A DNA stretch of 64,000 nt from Semisulcospira habei (Eukaryota > Mollusca > Gastropoda > Semisulcospiridae): contig BTPG01000002.1 of the NCBI GenBank assembly GCA_036245525.1, positions 168,808,625 through 168,872,624 of the forward strand, read 5' to 3'. The notes beneath the pieces are model-generated. The model had not been told where the DNA came from. It did not search any database and saw only the letters and a list, made by a program, of their open reading frames with translations. Shown one piece after another: positions 9,737-21,900 of this stretch (the stretch's first letter is position 1; the number at the start of each line of letters is the position of its first letter). The position numbers and the translations under genes were made by a program.

Positions 9737-10647
9737 CTAATCCTCAGCTGGCGGACTTCTTCCTCTGGCTCTTTCGAGACTTAGGCCTGGCCCCCATCAC
9801 CGTGAGGGGTTACCTGTCCATGATCGCTGACACTTATCGACACCTTGGACACCCAGACCCGGGCGCCTGCAAAGACTTAGCCGACCTTATGGGTCACTTC
9901 GGCATCCAGCGCCCAACACACCGCTCACTCCTTCCCCGCTGGGACCTGCCCTGGGTGCTAACGTGGTTAAATTCTGACAGATTTGAACCCTTACCTTTGG
10001 CCCGTTTCGCAGATGTGACACGAAAGACGTGCTTCCTGCTGGCCCTTGCTACCGCCTCTCGGGTGAGTGAGATACACGCACTCTCGGCGCGGCCTACCTG
10101 CCTACAGTTCCGAGCGGACGGGTCTGTTCAACTCCTCACTGACCCTGCCTTCCTGGCCAAGAACAGGTCTCCTCTGACGGCACCTCATGTTATCACCTTA
10201 CGGCCGCTAAGAACCAACCCTCTGTCTCAGGAGACCAGGCAACAGGATCCCGTGCGCGCCCTTAGAGTTTATCTGCGACGATCTAAAGCCTTCCGCAGAG
10301 GGCGTTCGCGCCTCTTCCTACCTCTGAGACCCAGCAGGAATGACATAACAGCCCAGACGATCTCGTCCTGGCTCCGCTGGGTTATACGCTCCGCGTATCA
10401 AGATATCTCCCCGCAGGGAGCGAAGAGGCTGCACATTCGCGCACATGAGGTACGAGCCATGGCCACGAGCCTCGCATTTGACCGAAACTGCGCTGTCAAG
10501 GACATCGTGGCAGCCGTGGGCTGGCAGACTGAATCTGTATTCGCCCGCTTCTACCTCAGGGACCTGGCAGGCCAAAGAGAGAATCTCGCACTAGTGGGGG
10601 ACATCGCCGCGGCGCAACACTCCCTCCCGGCGCCACCGGCGCCGTAG
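9400..10647 (+). CDS. DIRS ORF3: tyrosine recombinase
   Basis: The frame is open far upstream, but the protein becomes recombinase-like only from about 9490. ATG 9400 is a plausible start (~415 residues). The N-terminal core-binding domain includes RPSTIRVYEGKWRVLCSWC and ADFFLWLFRDLGLAPITV. The catalytic domain shows the first Arg in ATASRVSEIHAL, the H-x-x-R box in IRAHEVRAMATS, and the nucleophilic Tyr in FARFYLRDL. These match the R-H-R-Y pattern of DIRS/phage-integrase recombinases. It overlaps the 3' end of ORF2 by more than 300 nt in another frame. The enzyme would insert the circular DNA intermediate without a target duplication. Confidence 0.88.
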   Translation: MLGGPAVSCAVCLQPLLDHRPSQPRHGPAPAASRPTHHAQATASAAVPPLPGAAPPSRLEVVRQALGARGYSGAAVEAIASARRPSTIRVYEGKWRVLCSWCSEHGLSPTELTNPQLADFFLWLFRDLGLAPITVRGYLSMIADTYRHLGHPDPGACKDLADLMGHFGIQRPTHRSLLPRWDLPWVLTWLNSDRFEPLPLARFADVTRKTCFLLALATASRVSEIHALSARPTCLQFRADGSVQLLTDPAFLAKNRSPLTAPHVITLRPLRTNPLSQETRQQDPVRALRVYLRRSKAFRRGRSRLFLPLRPSRNDITAQTISSWLRWVIRSAYQDISPQGAKRLHIRAHEVRAMATSLAFDRNCAVKDIVAAVGWQTESVFARFYLRDLAGQRENLALVGDIAAAQHSLPAPPAP

Positions 10648-10746
10648 GTATGCACTTCGCTAAAATTGTCGGGAGGTTGCGACTGGGAGGACGGCGCTGT
10701 TACCATTAAGAGTTGCGCGGCACCCTCCTCCTCATCGCAATTCTTC

Positions 10747-10845
10747 CATAAAGTCATGTCATCGGTAATGTTTTTGAGGAAACAAATTCATTTTTCTCTA
10801 AAAGGTATTTTTTCGAAAAATACTTACCGATGACATGACTCGGAG
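10747..10845 (+). repeat. DIRS internal complementary region (circle-junction copy)
   Basis: The first part (AGTCATGTCATCGGTAATG...GAGGAAAC) is the reverse complement of the left end of the element. It joins directly to the reverse complement of the right end (TCATTTTTCTCTAAAAGG...CTTACCGATGACATGACT). In DIRS1 this region templates completion of the ends and formation of the circle. The recombination core is probably around ATGACATGACT / AGTCATGTCAT. Confidence 0.88.
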
Positions 10846-10872
10846 GACCCTCCCTCCTGCCCCGCTTGCCGC

Positions 10873-11064
10873 TTTCGAGCGAAGTATCACAAAAAACTGG
10901 CCGGTCTCGTGACCGGAGCTGGTAAGGCGGGAAACGGGAGACAACTCTCGGCCCCTCTAGGGGGGGTTCCCCGAGTGCCTCCCGGGTTGTGTGGGCACAC
11001 AACGGGTAAGTAGGCTAAAATTGAGCTAGAAGTAGACATTTCCATAAAGTCATGTCATCGGTAA
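10873..11064 (-). repeat. DIRS right inverted terminal repeat
   Basis: Reverse complement of 4841-5034 with a few substitutions, for example CACAAGACC against CGTGACC around position 10905. The element continues with GTATTTTTCG...AGAAAAATGA to about 11102. Confidence 0.9.
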
Positions 11065-11302
11065 GTATTTTTCGAAAAAATACCTTTTAGAGAAAAATGA
11101 ATATTTCATTATAAAAACATGACATACAATGTATGTACAATAGATATGTAAAGAGAGGTTTGTTATTTTAATTTATTTTCTGTAATGTGTTATTGTAAAC
11201 ACACACACACAAGCGTTCACTTACTGGTTATCTCCAATGATCTGTTCAGCATGCAGAGTGAATTAAGGCAGGCAATCGATGTGATGCATTGGTGAAATAA
11301 AT

Positions 11303-11520
11303 TTAATCCATTTAGCCCCGACACACTATAGCAGGAGATGGATCAACCGTGATAATTCCAAGGGTAGTGCCACATTAGCATGGTGCCAACAAGTGCCAAG
11401 CTAATCTCGCACTACCCTTGAATTATCTTGTTCAATCCATCACCTGCCAATGGTACATGGTCATTAGGTGACACTCCAAAATTTAGTTGGGAAATGCAGT
11501 TGTGGGGTTGAATGGGTTAA
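11303..11520. repeat. Family A hairpin element (A3)
   Basis: Runs from TTAATCCATTTAGCCCC to AATGGGTTAA, with arms GGGTAGTGCCACATTAGC and GCTAATCTCGCACTACCC. Confidence 0.85.
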
Positions 11521-11841
11521 ATATTTCAATCAACAACAGAAAATGTTGGGAATTAAAAAATGGCATAAATTGCTAACCACTTTTCATAAATAAGGTGGAG
11601 GGGGTTTCTTATGTGTATATTCTGATTATAAACTTTTTTTTTTAAAACTCGTGAACCTTTTTACAAATGAATGTAGGACTATATGTCAGTTTCTTTTTTT
11701 CCATTTTTGTATCTGTTTGTCATTCCATTCCCTCCGTGTTTCTCTCAGGTGCCTTTGTCCTCTAAAATTGTTGATATCTATGCATTCTGCACACCATTTA
11801 AAATAACCAGAATATTGTATGTTTGTGATATAAGTGTTTGT
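11521..11841. other. AT-rich intergenic DNA
   Basis: No ORF, hairpin or recognised repeat was seen in this stretch. Confidence 0.5.
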
Positions 11842-12089
11842 TTAACCCATTTAACGCCTTGGCCACATTTCCCATTTGGAGATGTCACCTAACGACTTTG
11901 AACCACTTGCAGGAGATGAATCAACCATGATAATTCAAGTGTAATGCCAGATTAGCTTGGTGCCTGATGGCTCCAGGCTAACCTGGCACTACCCCTGAAC
12001 ATAGACCATTTAACTATAAATGGTCTATGCCATGAATTATCATGGTCGACCCATCTAATGCTGTAGGGCATCTGGGCTAAATGGGTTAA
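11842..12089. repeat. Family A hairpin element with an inserted small palindrome (A4)
   Basis: Ends TTAACCCATTTAACGCC and GCTAAATGGGTTAA. Inside the right arm, at about 12001-12030, sits an extra palindrome ATAGACCATTTA / TAAATGGTCTAT that other family A copies lack. Confidence 0.82.
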
Positions 12090-12597
12090 TTGCACCAAAG
12101 TAGGGTATTCTAAATTATTTGCTTTCCATTGTCCCGTGAGTTGTATAAAACCTTGATGATGAGTGCAAACAAATTTATAAATAAACAAATGTTGACTTTA
12201 TCAGTTGTTTTCTCACTTTATACCTGTCCAGTTGTGTTTTGGTACAAATTTATGCATTGTTCAGTTCATGTTGTGAAGTTTCGTTATTGTGAAGAAGTCA
12301 TAATAAAATAATAGTATAGTGTGTGTGTGTGTGTGTGTGCGCGCGCGCGTTTGTTTAGGCATATTTAGGCATATGCAGACAATGCATGCTTTACATGCCC
12401 CCAGCCAAATTTAATAGGAATCAAAGATATAAGTTATGAACAAAAGAGATAAAGAGTGAGTTGCCTATCTTACTGTAATGGTGCCTTAAGAATTTTCTGC
12501 TGTGATACACTTTTTTAAAAAAAATTCCCAATGGTAATTATACCGGTTTATTTGACATTTTGAGTTGAACAAAAGTCGTCTGCTACGAAATATGTAA

Positions 12598-12723
12598 TGC
12601 GCATGCGTCCAGTTGACTTCCGTATAGGAAGTGGAGTGCGTTGCTAGGCAGCCTGGGACGGCGTCTTGTGGAAGATCGCTGACTGACCGAAGTGGCCGGG
12701 TACTTTGCTCTGTGACCGCAAAA
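12598..12723 (+). promoter_or_regulatory. Probable TATA-less promoter of the 263-residue gene
   Basis: Just upstream of the start codon are an NRF1-like site (TGCGCATGCGT, 12598-12608), an ETS-like ACTTCCG (12616-12622) and an RFX X-box-like GTTGCTAGGCAGC (12640-12652). The stretch is richer in CpG than its surroundings. These sites are typical of broadly expressed genes, and the X-box-like site hints at ciliary expression. All of this rests on motif matching. Confidence 0.45.
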
Positions 12724-12783
12724 ATGGCCAAGGAATCGCTCGCACCCGAATTTTTCCAGAATCTTTATAACAGAATTCAAGAG
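12724..12783 (+). CDS. Exon 1 of the DUF4476-like gene
   Basis: Encodes MAKESLAPEFFQNLYNRIQE. The donor is GAG|GTGAGC and the phase is 0. Confidence 0.8.
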
Positions 12784-12901
12784 GTGAGCATAAACTTGTG
12801 TTAAAAACCATGATATCTACGTGTGGAGATTGAACATAATGCGCCATATCCCATCGTAAACAAATAATCACCACAAAAGGTGCAAGAGGTTGTGTCACTC
12901 T

Positions 12902-12946
<45 letters not shown>

Positions 12947-15900
12947 CGTGCGTGCGCCTGCGTGCGTGTGTGTGTGTGTGTTTAGGGAGGTGCTTGTCGG
13001 CATATGACGCTTGCATTTACATTTGGCAGACAGAATTATATCATTTAGAGTGGACGAAGTCAGTGATTAACACATTCTACCCCAGGAACGAAATCCCCAA
13101 ATTTTGAAGTTGCCCTCTGAAGGACTGTATTACAATTCCAGAGACGGTTCGAGCATGATAGTTCAAGGGTGGTGCCAGAATAGCTTGGCGCCTATGGGCG
13201 CCAAGCTGTTCTGGCACTACCCTTGAACTGCCATCTCGATCCGTGTCTTGCTGTGGTGTGTCGGGGCTGAACGAGTTATACGTTTGCTTTTGTTGTTGAC
13301 AGCAAACAGATGATTACAACAAAAAGATACAGATCTTGTATGCCTCTAGAGGATACTTCGATGCTGAGCAGGTAATGGTCTAGAACATTCGATTTGTACA
13401 TCAGGTCTTTTTACAATGTGTCACAATATGGGTGTCATCTTCCGTGTTTCAAGTTTAACCCATTTAAACCCATAGACGCATTTCCCAAACCTTAGAGATG
13501 TCATCTCACAAAGCATGTACCACTTGCATGAGAAGGAATGACCATGACAATTTAAGGGTAATGCCAGATCAGCTTGGCGCCTGATCTGGCACTACCCTTA
13601 AATTATCATGGTTAGTCAGCTGCTGTAGGGTTTTGGGGCTAAATGGGTTAAGCACTGGTAACATGGTCTTTGGGATTTAATCAGTATTAACACAGATACA
13701 TCTGTACATGTAGTTTATCCAGTTTAATTGTGTATGTGCTGTATAGTTATGAGTACATTCATTTATAACAGGATTCATGCAGGATATGCAATGCATGACC
13801 AGTCAATATCAATGCTTTTCTTTTAACTCTTCATCAAACTGCTATCTACTGTCAATTCCTATTTTAGCTGTTGCCCTTTGAACAATAACAGACAGTTCAA
13901 GAGATGATAGCACAAGGGTGGTGCCAGAATAGTTTGGTGTCTAGGGGTGCTAACCAATTCTGGCACCACCCTTGAACTATCTCGAGTTAATCTATATATA
14001 GTAGCATGTCAGGGCTGATACTCTGTAAAATCTTGTATTTCAACATCTTGAGAAATCAAAAGCACATGTGAGAATTCTTTTTGTTGACTTTTCTAATGCT
14101 TTTAATACTGTTGAACCACTGATGCTTTTGCAGCGTATGATGGACTTTAATGTGAACACAAACATTATTCTGTGGGTGCGAGACTTTTTGAAGGACAGGC
14201 CACAACGTGTAAATGTACACGGCAGTCTGTCTGACCAAGTGGTGCTAAATTCAGGCTGCCCTCAAGGTTGTGTCCTCTCTCCGACATTGTTTTCTATATA
14301 CACAGACATTATGCGTTGTCACACTGCCACTTCTCGTCTCTTAAAGTTCTCAGACGACATGGCCCTTGTACGCCTACTCCAAAAAGAAGACAGTCTGGCC
14401 GAGTACTTTGCACAGATAGCAGTATTAGAGTCATGGTGCAAAGATAGTTTTCTGGAAATGAATGTACAGAAAACCAAGGAACTCGTCATTGATGACAGGA
14501 AAGTTGATGATATTTTTGTACCTGTCTCAATTAATAATCAACCTGTAGAGGTGGTCACTGAATTTAAGTACCTTGGCACAGTCGTGGATAGTGGGCTGTC
14601 CTTCACTGGAAACACTGATCTGATTGTGAAAAAAGCAAACCAGCGTCTGTACCTTCTTAGGAAACTGAGAAGTTTTGATGTCAGTTCCAGGGTTTTAGAA
14701 TCCGTTTATAGAAGCCTGATCGAAAGCATGCTGACGTTTAACATCACTGCTTGGTATGGCAATCTCAGTATGAAAAACAGGGGCAGACTGTCACGTATCG
14801 TCAGAACAGCTGAGAAGATCATTGGCCTAGGACAGTACCCAGTAGATGATCTGTACCATAGAGTTGTCCGAAGGATAGCTGCTAGCATTGTCAATGATCC
14901 TAGTCACCCACTCTCTGATCAGTTTTAAATGCTACCATCAGGCAGACGTTTCAACATGCCACTTGCCAAAAGGAATGTTTTTAAGAAGTCTTTTATTCCA
15001 ACTGCTGTCTCGATTTTGAACTCTCGTTTATAATGCTGCGATAAGTATGATCTACTTAACATTACCTCCCATCTTGTGACAGATTGCTTGTGATAGATTG
15101 CTGCAATGATAATTTTTCATGATATGCTTTTGCAGTGTTTGTTAATGTCTTATATTGTTGTTTCATGACGAGCCGAAAGGCAAATTTCTGTCGTGCCTGG
15201 ACTCGAACAGACAATAAAGTTGTATTGTATTGTATTGTATTGTATAGGTTAACACTTTGACTCCCAGAACTAAATGATTTCCATTCCACAGAACAGAAGT
15301 CATTTAGTTCTGAGGGTCAAAGGTTTTAAAGTGATGTGGTATTGTGGCTAAGGACAGTATACAGGAAACAAAGGGCCTCAGGCTGACCGTGGCCATTGTG
15401 GGCCCAAAGACGGTTTGCTACTGGGATATAATAAAAGCTCGTTTTCTCTCTACTTGCAGGCCTCTCTCCTTCTACATGAGCTCAGTCGACCCTCAGACAA
15501 ACTGAAGGCCATCAGAATACTGGAACCTGTAAGCTTTCATCATGACCAGAAAACATTTCTTGTTTTAACCCATTATTTTAAGTCCCAATGCCCTAGGGCA
15601 GGAGACAGATCAACCATGATAATTCCAGGGTAGTGCCAGATGAACTTGGTGTCTGAAGAGACCAGGCTCATCCAGCACTACCCTTGAATTATCATGGTCC
15701 ATCCATCTCCTGCAACTGGTACATGGTTGTTAGGTTGCACTTCCAAATGTGACTGTGTGGTTAACCCATATACTGAGGCTAAAAGCTTCAAATTTGTACA
15801 CTGCCATATGCAAGCTATATTATAGTACTTACAGATAAGGATATAGACCAATGGCTTTAGTTCAAGGGTGGTGCCAGAATAGCTTGGCGCCTAGAGGTGC

Positions 15901-18900
15901 CAAGCTATTCTTGCACTACCCTTGAACTATTTTAGTCAAACTTATTTCACACACTGGTGTATTCCAAATGGTAAGGGTTAAATGGGTTAATGGTTGTTGT
16001 TTTTATAAATCTGTAAACATGTATATTTTGTGCTGGAGCCAGTCATAATAAATGCTCGATTTCATTTTAAAGTACTGGAATGACTGCAAATCAGGCAGTC
16101 ATTTTGAAGTATTTTGGGTTCATTGGCCACCTACTGTACTGTCTTGGCCATATACTACATCCATCTCAGAGGTCCTAATGCTGGGCTAATAAGTATAGGT
16201 TTAAACGTGCATGTGTTTTTCAGAGACTCTGTCGCATGAGCTGCCAGGATGCACGCACCATCTTGACAGCCTTTAACATCCAGAACGATCGCCTCATTGC
16301 TCTGGACAGTGTCAAAAGGTTGGACCTGATATGTTGCATATGTTTCACATAATAACTTCTTTCTTCTTTTTCTTTTTGTGTGGTTGAGGGGGGGGGGGGG
16401 GATATCAGATAAGTGCATTTTTGGCTCACGTGCAAAGTAAAAGTGAGTCTATGATCTGGGCCAGTGGTCGTCTGTTGTCCATCCGCCGTCCGTCGTCAGT
16501 GGTAAACTTTAATGTTGGCATTTTCTCAGAGTCTCTTCAAACTACAGTCTTCAAACTTGGCCTAAGGATACTTTTTGGCAAGACCTTTCTAAACATACCA
16601 ATTTCAGTGACCTCTCACAAAGGTCAAGGTCACAAGGGATCAGGAAATATATCAAAAATAGCTATTTTGGGACATAATTTATTTTTTCTCAAATCCTATT
16701 CACAACTTCACATCCAAACTTGGTACAAAGATACCTGATGGTAAGACCTTTATACGGACACTAATTTGGTTGATCCCTCGGAAAGGTGATCAAGGGTCAA
16801 AAGAGCTCAAGAAATACGTCCAAAATCACCATATTTTTACAAAAAATGCTTTTTCTCAAATACTATTCACAACTTCAAACCCAAACTTGGCCCAAAGATA
16901 CCTGATGGTAAGACCTTTCTATGCATACTAATTTGGTTGATCCCTCAGAAAGGTCAAGGGTCACAAGAGCTCAAGAAATAGGTCCAAAATAGCCATATTT
17001 TGTGACAAAAGTTTTTTTTTCTCAAATACTATTCACAACTTAAAACGCAAAATTGCTACAGAGATACCTAATGGTAAGACCTATCTATGCATACTAATGT
17101 GGATGACCCCTCGGAAAGGTCAAGGGTCACAAGAGCTTAGGAATATGTAAAAAAAAAAAAGACATATTTTGACAAGAAATGTTTTTTTCTCAATTACTAT
17201 TCACAACTCCAAACCCAAATTTGCTACAGAGATACCTGATGGTAAGACCTATCTATGCATACCGATGACATCCTCGATCTCTGTGATGAGAGGAGAGCCT
17301 GGAAGAAAAAGAGAGGCCAAGACCTCACATCAGCAAACAAGTACAGACTTGTCAACAAGAAGATCAGGAAGAGGATGAAAGAAGACAAAGAAGATTGGAT
17401 TGAAGGCCAGTGTTGTAGCGTGGAAGAGGGCATGGCAAACGGCAACAGCAAGAAGGCTTATGAAACGCTAAGGACCCTCACCAAGACTCAACAGCGAACA
17501 GCCGCAGTCATCGAAGACAGCAGCGGCCAACTCCTTACGGAAAACACTGCTGTACTAAACAGATGGACTGAGTACTGCCGAGACTTGTATAACTACAAGG
17601 CTGAGCCAGACACCAGCATCCTCCAAAACAACCAGGCTGGGGCCAGGAAGGCTGAAGACCTGCCAGTGTTAGCTAAAGAGGTGGAAGCAGCCGTACGCGG
17701 CCTGAAGGGAGGAAAGTCTCCAGGTGTAGACAACGTACCTGCTGAACTGTTGAAACATGGAGGAGAAGTAACAACGAAGGTCCTCACTACACTCTGTCAA
17801 AAGATCTGGGAGCAAAAGAAATGGCCAGTAGAATGGACACAGTCTCTAGTGATCCCGCTCCCCAAGAAAGGAAACCTGAAACAGTGCCAGAACTACAGAA
17901 CTATCAGTCTGATAAGTCACCCTAGCAAAGTAATGCTTAGAATCATTCTCAACCGCCTCAAAACTTTCGCCGAGGAACTGCTGGCAGAAGAACAGGCTGG
18001 CTTCAGAGTTGGAAGAAGCACTGTAGAGCAGATTTTCAACTGCCGCGTCCTGATCGAGAAACATCTGCAGCATCAGCGCGAACTCTACCACAACTTCATT
18101 GATTTCAGGAAAGCATTTGATCGCGTCTGGCACGACGGACTCTGGCAAGTCATGAGATCGTTCAACATAGAGGAGGGACTGATCCAAATGATAGAAGCGC
18201 TTTACAAGAACGCCTGCAGCGCGGTTATACTTAACAATCAGTCAGGCGAGTTCTTCAGGACGACGATCGGTGTCCGTCAAGGATGCCTGCTCTCTCCTGT
18301 CCTTTTCAACATATTCCTGGAGAAGATCATGCAGGAAACCCTCCACGACCACCATACTTCAATCTCTATTGGTGGCAGATCCCTGTGCAATCTTCGATTC
18401 GCAGATGACATTGACCTCATGGCAGGCAGCAATAGTGAGCTCCAAAACCTGACAGACAAACTTTCAAGTAGCGCAGGGTCTTATGGCATGGAGATCAGTA
18501 CGGATAAAAGCAAAGTGATGATCAACACCACAAGCGACAGCAGCAGCAACATTCACATGAACGGCCAGAAGCTAGAAGAGGTCAATAGCTTCAAGTACTT
18601 GGGAGCCACCCTGTCCAAAGACGGTAGTTGCATAGCAGAGATCCGTATCAGGATAGGTACAGCAACATCCGCAATGGCCAGGCTGGACAGGATATGGCGA
18701 AGTAACTCCATCAGCTTCACCATCAAGTACAGGCTTTACAAGTCCCTCGTAGTGTCTATTCTACTCTACGGCTGTGAGACTTGGACACTGCTTGCAGACT
18801 CAGAAAAGAAAATCCAGGCCTTTGAGAACAAGTGCCTGAAGAAGTTGCTCCGCATCTCGTACCGCGAGCACAAGACCAACGAATATGTACGGAGCATCGT

Positions 18901-21900
18901 CACTTCCCTGGTGGGCCCACATGAACCCCTTCTGGCAACCGTGAAACGGCGCAAGCTTGCTTGGTTTGGCCACGTGACCCGACACAACACCTTGTCCAAG
19001 ACTATCCTCCAAGGCACTCTCGAAGGAAGTCGTCGGCGAGGTCGTCAGAGAAAGAGTTGGGTCGCAAACATAAAAGAATGGACCGAACTCGAGATGCCAG
19101 ACTTGCTTGCCACCGCCCAAAATAGAACTCAGTGGAGAGCACTGTCTGTTGCTGCTGCCTTTCAGTCCCCCCAACGCCCAGTTCGGGCAAGGGACTGATG
19201 ATGATGATGATGATGATGCATACTAATTTGGATGACACTTTGGAAAGGTCAAGGGTCACAAGAGGTTGACAAATGTGTATAAAATGCCAATAATTGTAGT
19301 TATTATCAACATTTTTGCAAACTTTTCAATCAATTGGCACAAAGGTAGCTGACGATAAGACCTTCCTTCATTCATTCATTCAGTCCTCTCTGCGCCGTCT
19401 GGTGCTTGAGGCGACGGCAAGGGAGCGCCACTTTTGTCTGTCAGCTGCTATTTTGGGTGCTGTTTGCAGAGTAAGGCCTCTGTTCTTGAGCTCTCGCTCC
19501 ACGGTTCGGCGCCACGTCTCCTTTGGTCGCCCACGGTTTCTCTTCCCCTGTGGTGTCCATCTCAGTGCCACCCTTGGTAATGAGTCAGGTGACATTCTGC
19601 AAACGTGGCCTAGCCATCTCCATCTCCGTGTGGCGATGGTTTCAGCGATGCTGTCTGCGCCTGCTCTCTTCCGTAGTTCCTTGTTTGTAATCATGTTTGG
19701 CCAGAAGACCTTCATGATCCGTCGCAGGCACTTGTTCTGGAAGACATCCAGCTTGCGTTCCGTAGCGGTAGTGGATTTCCAGCATTCTGACCCATATAGG
19801 ACACTCAGCACGTTGCTCTTAAAAATACGGAGCTTGGTGTGGATGCTCAGGCTTGTGGTCCTCCAGATGGGTTTCAGCATTGCGAAGGCTTGGTTGGCTT
19901 TGCTGATTCTTGTGGTGATCTCCCTTGTGCAGTCTCCATCTGTGGTAACCTTGCTGCCCAGGTACGTGAACTCGTCCACCTCTTGCAGAGGTTGGTCATT
20001 GATGGTGATTGGGTCGCCCACTATGGTGTTCTTCCTCATGACTTGAGTCTTCCTAATGTTGACCCCGAGACCTATGGAGCTTGCTGACTGTGTCAACTGT
20101 TGTGTCTTCTGTTGCATGTCCTGGTTTCTGCTTGCCAGCAGCCCGATATCATCGGCGTAGTCGAGGTCATCCAGCATTGAGGTCAGCGTCCACTGAATTC
20201 CCTGCCTCCTTCCCTCTGTGGTGCGGCGCATGATCCAATCAATTGCCATTGAGAATAGGATTGGCGAAAGAATACATCCTTGTTTCACTCCGGTTTCCAC
20301 CTTAAACGGTTCGGTGAGCTGGTTGTTGTGGACGACTCTGCACTCAAAATTCTTGTACAGGGACCTGATGACGTTGACAAGTTTCTGGGGGATTCCATAG
20401 TATCGCAGGATTTTCCAAAGGGAGTCTCGATGCAGACTGTCGAAGGCCTTCTCAAAGTCTACAAAGACCACATAGAGGGATCCATTCCATTCGTTAGACT
20501 GCTCAAGGATCTGTCTCAGTACGAAAATATGGTCAATGCAGGACTTGCCTTTCCTAAAACCTGCCTGCTCCCGGCGAAGGATGCCATTCACTGCTGTCGT
20601 AATGCGTTCAAGGAGAATGCGGCTGAAGATCTTGCTGGTGAGGGATAGTAAGGTGATGCCTCGCCAGTTGTTACAGTTCCCCAGGTCTCCTTTCTTCGGA
20701 AGTTTGACGATGGTGCCGGTCTTCCAATCGCTCGGCGCTTCCTCAGTGTCCCAGATCTTTTGAAAAATCTGACAAAGAAGCTGCGGCGTTACCGTATCTT
20801 CTACTTTCAGCATCTCGGGGCACACTCCGTCATCGCCAGGTGCCTTCCCGTTCTTCAGCTTTTGAATGGCCTGCTTGACTTCCGCAATAGTAATGTTGGC
20901 GAGGTTAATGTCCAGGTCCTCCTCCGCTTCAGGAATGTCAGTGAGGGTTGGTGGGTCTGAGCGGTTCAGGATGGACTCGAAGTGTTGCTTCCATCTCTTC
21001 AGCTTCTCTTCCTCTACTGTGACATGAGTTCCATCTTCAGCTCTCACTGGAAGGTCGTGGTGTTGCCCGTAATCGCCCTTCAGCTTCTTGGTGTTCTGGT
21101 ACACTGTCTTCATGTCTCTCTGTTTTGCAGCTGCCTCCGCTTCTTCTGCCAGCCTTTCTGTGTACATTCTCTTGTCTCTTCTCGCTGATGTCTTCACCGC
21201 TTGATCTTTCTCTCTGTATTCTCTTGATATTCTTTCCTTCAGTCTTGGTGATTTGGTATCCAAAAGTTTCTTCTTGATCTGTCTTCTCTCTTCTATGCGA
21301 GCCCACGTGTCTTCTGAGATCCACTCTGTCTTCCTGCTCTTTCTGTATCCTAAAACTTCCCCTCCTGTTTCCTTCATGGCTCTGTTGAAATCTTCAATAG
21401 TCAGCGCTGTCTCATCTTCCAAAACACTAAATCTATTCCTGAGGGCCAACCTAAACTCTTCTTTCACTTTTGGGTCTTTCAACTTGGCCACGTCGTAGCG
21501 CTGATTTCTGGTGTCTCCTATCTTTACTTTCCTAAGCTTCAATGTCACCTTCCCCACCAGAAGACTATGGTCGCTGCCAATGTCAGCATGTCGCATCACT
21601 CGCACATCCTGCAGAGAGTGCCTCCAGCGACCATTAATGATGATGTGGTCGATCTGGTTCTGGGTCTTGCCGTCTGGTGATTTCCATGTGAGTTTGTGGA
21701 TCTCCCTATGCGCAAACAGGGTCCCTCCTATGACTAAGTCATTCTCCTCGCAGAAATTGACCAGCCTCTCCCCGTTGTCGTTGATCACACCCGCTCCATG
21801 TCGTCCCATGGTCCTCTTTCTGTCTTCATTGTCGCAGCCGACCTTAGCGTTGAAGTCACCGATCAGCATCAGCACGTCATGTCGAGGGATGTCTTCCAAA

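Larger units (their letters stand above)
4827..11102 (+). mobile_element. DIRS-type tyrosine-recombinase retrotransposon, apparently full length
   Basis: A ~6.28-kb element with inverted terminal repeats, three overlapping ORFs (gag-like, RT-RNase H, tyrosine recombinase) and a circle-junction copy just inside the right terminal repeat. Together these are diagnostic of DIRS retroelements, which replicate through a circular intermediate and integrate with a tyrosine recombinase. As expected, no target-site duplication is visible (left flank GAGTGAG, right flank TATTTCATT). The element is strongly GC-rich and CpG-rich compared with its AT-rich surroundings. All three ORFs are long and uninterrupted, so the copy may be young. 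It lies in intergenic DNA. Confidence 0.92.

Noticed and set aside
4827..11102. Crypton DNA transposon (tyrosine recombinase only)
   Set aside because: The element also has RT-RNase H, ITRs and an ICR, which define DIRS rather than Crypton.
12644..13016. Open frames rich in His-Thr or Val-Cys repeats
   Set aside because: They are translations of the TG/CA microsatellite in intron 1.
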